Assembly: GCA_030248295.1 (NCBI GenBank)
Contig: JASANH010000183.1
Coordinates: 186,001-250,000 of the forward strand
DNA: 64,000 bases
Direction: 5' to 3'
DNA from: Mesodorylaimus sp. YZB2_4
Taxonomy: Eukaryota; Nematoda; Enoplea; Dorylaimida; Dorylaimidae
The translations under genes and the position numbers were made by a program. The notes under the pieces are model-generated. The model worked only from the letters and a program-made list of their open reading frames with translations. It ran no database searches and was not told the origin of the DNA. Numbering within the stretch: the first letter of the stretch is position 1; the number at the start of each line of letters is the position of its first letter. Positions 57,101-64,000 of the stretch are shown here, one piece after another.

Positions 57101-60100
57101 GTGTACTCGTGCGTGTAGGTGTTTATGCGCAGCTCATAAAGAAGTATTAAACTAACCTATACACGTATTTTAATTATTAATATATTATGCATTTTATGTA
57201 TATTACACAATTTTATTAATTAGTAATCATTTGGTTTGATAATTCCCCTGGGTAGCGTGGGGGTGTGTCCACAGGACCATGATACACACCATGAATGATG
57301 CTTCAGATGGACAAGATATTACGCGTCAACCTCCGAGTTTCACTTACATGTTCCATGTTCCGCTCGAGTGAGTTCCATGTTACAGTGGCGTATGCTTTTG
57401 GTAGTCAGCATCAGTCATGCCACGATGCGATGCAAATTTTAATTCTCCGCGACAATACGTTACCACCCTTTAAACATTTGTCTAAATTTGAATTGCCCTC
57501 CCTCCTTGCCCCCCCCCCCCGCATATTTTCCCGCCTCGTACTAATTTGAAGTAATAATGACCCTGGGATATTATGTGAGTACCTAGTAAGGCATATACTT
57601 GCAACACGCTACGAGCCATGAATCATCAGTCGTTTCCTCTTGACTATAGTGTAATAGGCATGGACTGCACGTAATATGCTATCCGGCCTATTGTTTCACT
57701 GGTTCAGGGAGCCGGTCCTTTCTCCTAACAATAAGTCAGGGCCGGCACGAGACCGAGAGCGGTACCGACTGCTTTCGAGTTCCTTTTCTAAACCTGGTCT
57801 GTGAGCACTTCGGGCTCAGGTCCGTCGAAACGCCTTTGACGGCGGGCGCGGGCACGTGCACGTGCTCCTGCTCCCGAATTGTGAGTCTACACAGCCCCTG
57901 CGGTGTGGTGGCTAGTAAACTATAACACGAGGTGCCCGTGAACTGCGTGGAACTGGTCCTGTGGAACCCGGAACTGGTCCTGTGAGACAAGGATTTTAAC
58001 AGCATCTAAATGTGGGTAAATATTTTGTGCTTCCACTCTGCTCTGTCCAATCCCTGTAACGTTAAACTACCAGATCTGCCTGGACATCACACTTACGCGA
58101 AGTATTTCGATTTTTGTTTGGGCACATTGTGCAGAGATATGTTGCATTCTCCTTCCTTTTGCATTAATCGATTTCGTATGCGTCGTGTCGAAAATCGATT
58201 TCGAAGAAATCCACCTCCTCCACCACCTTGACCATTTCCAGTTTCGCCATCTTGCCATGTGTCTTTATAGAATAGGATGCCTGACAAAACAATGGGCATT
58301 AGAAAAGTGTGGAGTTATCACCTTTGTGTTTCCAGTTTGGTTGGGCCAGGTAACAATAGCGTTATGTTTTGTTTTCTGAAGCCAGCATCTGTTTCTGACG
58401 CGAAATTTTAGTACCTCAGGAGAATACCCGGTTTAGCAAGAATAATTCAGAACTTTTTTAAAATTCTCAAGCTGATAAAATACTAGTTTTATATCTTGCC
58501 GTGTTGATTTTGAAGTCTTATGAGAGGGGCCAGCCCGTGGCCGAGTGGGTGTGCGTCCGTGCATTTACTGGGCGAGTTCTATTCATAGTCAGGTGTCTTC
58601 CTTCACCCTTTAGTGTGCTAGAGCATTTAGTGATGCGGTAAAAGACGAACAGGAATAGGATTCAGCATTTGTAGTAGAAAGCGAAATCGCTCTTGCAATC
58701 TCTGGTTTATCTCAGACAAAATTATTGTCTTCCAGCTAGGGCTCTGGTATTCAAGCTTCTCTGACGCCGATGTCAGCCCTCTACTGTAGAAAACAACCGA
58801 ACACAAAAATCGTTTCTTAACTTCGCGCCTATCTCTGACTTTTATGCCTTCGCAGTTGCTCACAAAGTGCGGTCATATCTTGCCCCACATCGTGGGAAAA
58901 TACTGTATCAACCAAAAAGGCCTTTGCGTTTCTTGCTTCGCTTTGTCTGCGACCAGCTCACGATCAGCCCAGCCCTTCAGCCTACATATTTGCTCAGTAT
59001 TTGATCCTCGTCGCAAACTACTCAATTTCTTGTCCTAAGCGTACAGGGAAAGATAGAAAGGAATCATATCCCCTCATCTAATTTCACCACATTCTCAACT
59101 AACCTGATCAAGCCACCTTCGCTTGGGAGATACTCACGTCTAACGTATCAAACACGCAAGGAAATAAAAAGTGCGCCGCAAGACCAGAGTTTTTTAGCAC
59201 CCAGAATGGCAAGGCTAGTCTTTCAGTAATACATCCACTCCCGCAGAAAAATCGAACTCTCAATTTTCTTTCCAAAACGTAGTTGGAGGCTACAAAGGGG
59301 CTGCGTAGACCGACAGCGATTATAAGAATGTCAGAATTGGCAGACTACCCTCTGACTGAACAGAGGTTAGCCTGATCCGTGTCGCAATGGAAATGTCCAA
59401 AAATGGGGCATATCTACATTGAGGCAATATGACGCATGCAAGTAAAAAAAGGACCTTATTAAAAAGGAAGCTATGTACACAGTTCTGTATGCGCCTGGCC
59501 TGATAGTAGCCATGGTGCTGCCTGGTCCGTGGTCCGCTGTATTATAGGTTGGCCTCACGCTGTGCGCAAGTGTTCGACGTAGGTACGCTCTTCCACCCAA
59601 ATGGACAGCACCCAGAATGGCAAGGCTAGTCTGTCAGTAATACATCCGCTCTCGCAGAAAAATCGAACTCTCAATTTTCTTTCCAAAACGTAGTTGGAGG
59701 CTACAAAGGGGCTGCGCAGACCGACAGCGATTATAAGAATGTCAGAATTGGCAGACTACCCTCTGACTGAACAGGGGTTAGCCTGATCCGTGTCGCAATG
59801 GAAATGCCCAAGAATGGGGATGTGGTGAAACATGAACATGAAAACGAGACAATTTGATGACTTTTTCTAGAGGGCTTCCTCAACCTCATTTTCGACATTT
59901 TCCATGAAAGTGGCCTAGTTAATCTTATTCTTCAGTGTGGAAACATCGAAGGCAGGCATGGCGTCTGTCTTGCTAGGTGTCTGAGAGTTTGAGTATTTGG
60001 TAAACGGCGGGTAAAGACATGTTTTTCTGTTCTGGAACAGACAGAGCCTTGAAAACCAGAATTTTCTTTCCTTCATGATTTGACTCACCTGGTGATTTTT

Positions 60101-61688
60101 CCATATCAGTAGGACTATCCAAATTCCTTTCTGGGGTTTTATATTCGACACCACCCCCTCCGTTCGTATCTTTCGCCATCGCGCTTCGACCCAACAATGC
60201 ACAATCTTCGTTTGCATTATTCATGGCGTGTAAGCTTCCGTAGACGTTGGTTTCCGAGATTTGTCTATTTGCATTACCGTTCAATGAAATTCGAGTGCTC
60301 GCGATTCGAGCAGGGCCGTTCTGGTACCTGAAAAGTCAAGTGCCTAGCTTGTTGAAATGAAACTGATGCACGAACAACTTGACACAAACAGGTAGCTTAG
60401 GTGGTCGGCCAAACCCCCTTGTTGATCTCTTACATTCTCGACACACACTGAAGAAGCACACCATACTGTACAGGAACTGTAGAGGGCATGAACATTACAT
60501 AGTTTTGATCAGAATATGTATCCACAATATAAGAGCATATCCTACAGGCCGGAGCTACCAGCAGATAGTCCAATCCGCTTTACACTAGCGATGATACAGT
60601 GTAACCCGGTGATTCGGACACAGCCAGTGTAAAGTCAGATCAGGAAATGCACTGGTTAGCAGAGGGAAATGCACTGGTTGTGGCACTCACCGTACTAAAT
60701 CAGCACCGAATGGATTCTGATCATCGACAGCGTGCCTTTTGCTGTGCACTCCACCGAAAGCGGTCGTCGCACTAGCGCTAGGCGATGTAGGCGCGGCTTG
60801 ACGTGTCTTGTTGATTGCTGTTGGACTAGAAAGAGGTGCTGACGAGGAAACGGCAGCTCTTCTGATCGACGATTGATAGTTCAAGGTTGGCAATTTACTA
60901 GTCGAACCGGGCGTTGATGGAGTTTTTCTTAATATTTGCTTGGTCAATTGCGATTTCTCGACATTGCAATTGCTGATATTACTGGCCGATGTGGGTATAG
61001 TGATGGAGGGAAGTGGTGTGTGCGGTGGTGTGCAACTGGCCAATACACTGGGGCTCTCGTTCTTATAACGTCGCCTCCTCTCCGACCCGCTACTTCTCGT
61101 CCGATTGACGACATTGGCTTTGCACTCATCTGATATCGAAGGCTGACATTTATCACAGCCCGACTGCTTATGTTTTTCTGGTGATTTTTTTTGATCACCA
61201 TTAGGAAGCCTAATATTGACATTAGTTTGGCCATTCTCGATCACGAGTGCGGATGAAGATTTTGTCGGATCAACATGCCGGTGGTGACTTGTTGATTTTG
61301 GACTTTTATCTTGATCTTTTTGTTGATGTTCTATCTCAGTCCTCGTAGTGTTCCTATTATCAATACTCGTGTCAATATGATTATTATTGAAAATCCTGTT
61401 TGCATTCGAATAACAAATATTGCCAGTCGTCGTCGTATGTACTAAACTGAGCGAACGTGGTCGGATTAGAGGTCTGGTAGGTGTCGATGGATTTGTGTAG
61501 TTTGCACTGGCCATTGTTGAAACTGGTGTCGACGATCGAATGGGACTCGACGAAGTTGTGGATGGAGCCATCGACCATGAAGGACTGGTGTTCCTAAAGG
61601 GCGAGGGGCTAGGTGTGAGGACGGGAGTCGAGGTGCGCGAAGTTTGTTCGAATGACTTGGAATAGTCGTATGATAAATTCACATCCAT
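54124..61688 (-). CDS. Inward-rectifier K+ channel (Kir family), long form
   Basis: Seven exons join in phase: 61688-60691, 60327-60089, 58280-58097, 56570-56328, 55982-55452, 55236-about 54927 and 54750-54124. They give about 1043 aa. The Kir core begins RNRLMQKEGECNISLHNVP (about residue 447) and KYFADIFTTLVEVKWRW (about 471-487). M1 lies at about 486-512. The pore helix and filter TIGYG are at 549-553, and M2 (CLQSMVGVMIQTFMAGIVFA) at about 568-590. Cytoplasmic motifs follow: KKRAETLIFSKHAVV, ITICHVIDESSPLY, EIIWGSRFEKLV and FSKFHKTY. Kir channels are tetrameric plasma-membrane K+ channels that set resting potential. Typical family members are about 400 aa. Here about 445 N-terminal residues are Ser/Thr/Pro/Asn-rich, and a 300-residue acidic C-tail follows. 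The donor of the sixth exon is ambiguous among GTATGT at 54926, GTAAGG at 54917 and others. Introns carry a SINE and a 213-bp direct repeat. Confidence 0.9.
56817..56985 (-). mobile_element. tRNA-derived SINE, family S1, - copy
   Basis: On the - strand: box A GTGGCCTAGCGATTAAGGCG, then CACGCTGGGTGTGCACTCAC, box B GGTTCGACTCCCGC, body AAATACGTGCTCCCTGCCCC with a 14-C tract, GGATATGGATTAAG and tail TGACATGACA. It aligns end to end with the + copy at 12512-12681. It lies in the third intron of the Kir gene, on the same strand as that gene. Confidence 0.8.
58535..58645 (+). mobile_element. tRNA-derived SINE, family S2
   Basis: It begins CCCGTGGCCGAGTGGGTG (box A-like, as in tRNA-Leu or tRNA-Ser) and passes GGGCGAGTTCTATTC in the box B place. 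It ends TTTAGTGATGCGGTAAAA, the ending shared with 22733-22855. It is antisense within the second Kir intron. Confidence 0.5.
59196..59408 (+). repeat. 213-bp direct repeat, unit 1
   Basis: This unit and 59607-59819 are both exactly 213 bp and differ at seven positions by my alignment, all substitutions. The unit starts AGCACCCAGAATGG and ends AATGGGG. It is in the second Kir intron. A 198-bp spacer without similarity separates the units. It has no open frame of note and no terminal inverted repeats. Confidence 0.92.
59607..59819 (+). repeat. 213-bp direct repeat, unit 2
   Basis: Second unit of the pair at 59196-59408, offset 411 bp. Both boundaries are sharp, so a segmental duplication with spacer or two insertions of one solo element are equally possible. 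At about 97% identity the event is recent compared with families A, B and D. Confidence 0.92.
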
Positions 61689-62170
61689 AGAGCCAGTCCG
61701 AACTGACCGATTCGACTGGATCGTAGTTTAGTGAATAAGGATTATGCTTATCGATTGGTCACAATAATCGATTTTGCAATGATCACACGAAAACGTTTCT
61801 TGAGGATATGCAAGAAATTAGTTCGGCATAATCAAATATCACATATGCATTTGTAAGAATACAATATCAATATCCGAAAAATCGATAATCTGAAAAACAA
61901 AGTAACCTACAGTATATCTTAGGTATTCCCCGGGTCGAATCACTAGGCACGGGTCATCTGGTCTTTCCCTCTACTGTTCTACACAAAGCCACCTTCAGAA
62001 CGAAAACAAGAAACCCTAAGGTTTTGATGTAGTCTTTTAGAGTGACTCTCATCAGCCTTCGGAACCGCCTTTTATCTCATTTCCGCAACATATTTTCTTC
62101 TATTCAATTTTAACCGGATACTGAATAAATGCTAATCGTAAGTTGAGACCACTATTTCCGACTTGATGCG
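61689..62170. other. Promoter-side spacer of the K+ channel gene
   Basis: This 482-bp gap lies between the Kir start and the stop of the upstream - strand gene. It contains ATCGATT-rich AT DNA and TATGCATTTGTAAG near 61845. No further exon was seen. Confidence 0.5.
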
Positions 62171-63848
62171 TCATGAAATGCATAAAAATGGAGAGCAGAG
62201 TCGAAGGGTTGCTATCCTATGCGGAATCACCCATGAAACCTCACGATCACGATTTTCCTTCAAAGGTCCCAGTTCTAGTGCAGCAGCCGAAAACTGAATT
62301 ATCGGTAGTTGCATCATGATGAACGGCAAATGCTCGGGCCAGTATCGATTTCGTGAAAAGACTTCATCATTCTGCACCAGCCCTTCGTAGAATCGACATC
62401 CTGACCTTTTTTGAGGTCAAAAAATAACTGGCCAAATTTAGAGACTAGGCCTGCTACGAAATCGAGCACAGGACTTTGAAATTATGACAAAGGAAAAAAA
62501 TGCAAATGCGTGAAAGTTTTTTAAAATTGCATTCTGTAATTTTTTAAAATAGCACTGGAATTTCTAATTCTGCTGTAATTAAAATTGCGAAAACGCACGT
62601 TTGGTGACAGACGAAATTCAAAGAATGTAGAAAATTTTAAACGGCTTCGAGGCGAAAAAATTATTTGAGTAGAGAAGAATAAACATTTCTACTACATCTT
62701 GGACCAATTTTTAAGCACTCAGAATGACTCACGATCAGGATCTTGCTGCACACTCATCTCTACGATATCATGACAGGATGTCCAAGGTGGGTCATCATGG
62801 ACTTTGCAGACCACGGGTAACCCATTTTCCCGGGGACTAATGAATCCGCAAATGAGTCCAGCCAGAACAGGACCTCCTGAAACCAAAATTTCCAATTTGC
62901 GGAATACTTCAAGAAGACGGATGGAAGCCAAATTTTTCTTCCTATCGTCACGGAGACTAACTGTAAGTAAATGGCAGGCAAACTGGACTGAGAGTACAAA
63001 CCCAAACAATAATTAGTCAGAAAAGTTCAGCAAAAACTGGGTAAAAATATGAGCGTCAACAAACCACAAGATGGGATGATCTTGTGCGTTTGTCTCAAAT
63101 TAAAGAAGCTTTTATAAGCAGCTGCTATCGTACAAACCGATCCGAATATTTTCCTTTTCCCTGCTGTCTAGTCCAATCTTGGTCAAACCAAATTTCGATA
63201 CCTGTTTCGTTCTGACCATAAAAAGAAAGCCAAGCACAGTCCTAAAAATCCCCCCAGACGGGTATAAGGTATAGAAACCTAGCAACCAAGAACAATCCTA
63301 TCCATACATGGTCAACTGCGCATTCTGCAAAAACCAATGAAAGAACTATTAACTCGTACATTAACGACTGTAGACGTCGATTGAAACACGGTCTGCGCAC
63401 CAGACTATCAAGTAAGCTGCCCTTGGTTTTTTTCAGTGTAACGAAATCAATTTTTCCTTGACATGACACGCAATACTAGCGTGCCCATGGCTAATAAATC
63501 TACTTTTAACGGCGTGGGAAAGCTTAGATTTTTTGAACGGACCTAGCTTCTATAAAGAAAGCATAAATTTCAAGAAAATCCTCCCCTTTTCCTTCCTCGC
63601 TCTCTCACCTCGCTTTCTCCGTCCATCGATCCGATCTGTGCGTGAGAAAAGATCTAGCACAAATGTTGAGATCGTCCTCACAAGGGAATGATGGAGAGAG
63701 AGGAAGACGTAGGAAAGAGGAACTGAAACCCTCACTGGATCAAACAAAAACAAGAAGAGGACAGAACTGAGAAAGGTTTCAACAATTTACCTAATACCAA
63801 ATGGCTATCATCGTTAGCTAGATCTAGCGCGCAACGCGAACCAGCCAT
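62171..63848 (-). CDS. Small unrecognised three-exon protein
   Basis: Exons 63848-63791, 62876-62733 and 62400-62171 (stop) join at phase 1 each time and give 143 aa. The joins use GTAAAT and GTGAGT donors and TTGGTTTCAG and AAAGGTCAG acceptors. The protein starts MAGSRCALDLANDDSHLVL. It continues LAGLICGFISPRENGLPVVC, then CHDIVEMSVQQDPDRCRFYE and WPEHLPFIMMQLPIIQFSAA. Five Cys are present and there is no signal peptide. The uninterrupted frame and matching phases argue for a real gene. I do not recognise the family. The last exon could also splice on at a GTGAGG donor near 62250 instead of reading to the stop. Confidence 0.55.
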
Positions 63849-64000
63849 GCCATGCCACGAAACGAGAGTTCATTTAGAATAGTAGTCAAGAAACGGAAAT
63901 GGCATAGTTTGATGCTAGTGGAAAAGGGACTGTGGGTAACAGGAGTGCAAACAAGATCTATGCCAGCAAGCAAAGATGGTTGGACGGTTAGGTTTGTGTT

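Noticed and set aside
1-64000. CRISPR arrays, operons or bacterial insertion sequences
   Set aside because: Spliced genes with signal-peptide exons and polyadenylation signals show the DNA is eukaryotic. No spaced identical direct repeats were seen.

Overview
The window is eukaryotic and most likely from a nematode. The evidence is spliced genes with short pyrimidine-rich acceptors ending TTTCAG, a three-Ig muscle protein resembling C. elegans DIM-1, a secreted lipocalin-related protein, a single-exon serpentine receptor and an inward-rectifier K+ channel. Intergenic DNA, large introns, tRNA-derived SINEs and poly-G/C tracts make it looser than a Caenorhabditis genome. An enoplean (clade I) nematode is my guess, but nothing here proves it. 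Exon joins below were worked out by hand from splice signals and reading-frame phase. Nearly every chain closes in phase.

Layout. 1-5.4 kb: repeats only. 5.4-9.9 kb (- strand): an ionotropic glutamate-receptor-like protein, then the DIM-1-like gene. 13.2-15.5 kb (+): an unrecognised two-exon gene, followed by a duplicated 3' flank. 18.3-21.8 kb (+): a secreted protein with a very long Gly/Met-rich N-terminus and a lipocalin-like C-terminus. 22.9-27.4 kb: fragments and one small intact relative of the peptidase family, around a 7TM receptor.

29.1-53.7 kb is the heart of the window. It holds three complete secreted papain-family (C1A) cysteine peptidase genes. The first is on - (29.1-32.9 kb) and two are on + (36.8-41.8 and 46.8-53.7 kb). 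All three share a signal peptide, an IGGPLAK/VGGPLAK motif, a roughly 90-residue PAN/apple-like Cys module, an I29 propeptide, an intact Cys/His/Asn triad and low-complexity linkers. The Cys module changes position: after an Ala-Pro linker in one gene, N-terminal in another, at both ends in the third. It is encoded by a two-exon, phase 1-1 cassette whose first exon is 146 nt in all four copies. Between the two + strand peptidases lies a secreted protein built on an APAPRPEP minisatellite. An unrecognised - strand gene sits in the gap between the divergent peptidase genes.

54.1-61.7 kb (-): a seven-exon inward-rectifier K+ channel of about 1043 aa with long low-complexity ends. 62.2-63.8 kb (-): a small complete three-exon gene I do not recognise. 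At least seven dispersed repeat families, several foldbacks, eight poly-G/C tracts and an over-represented TACTGTA word fill the rest.
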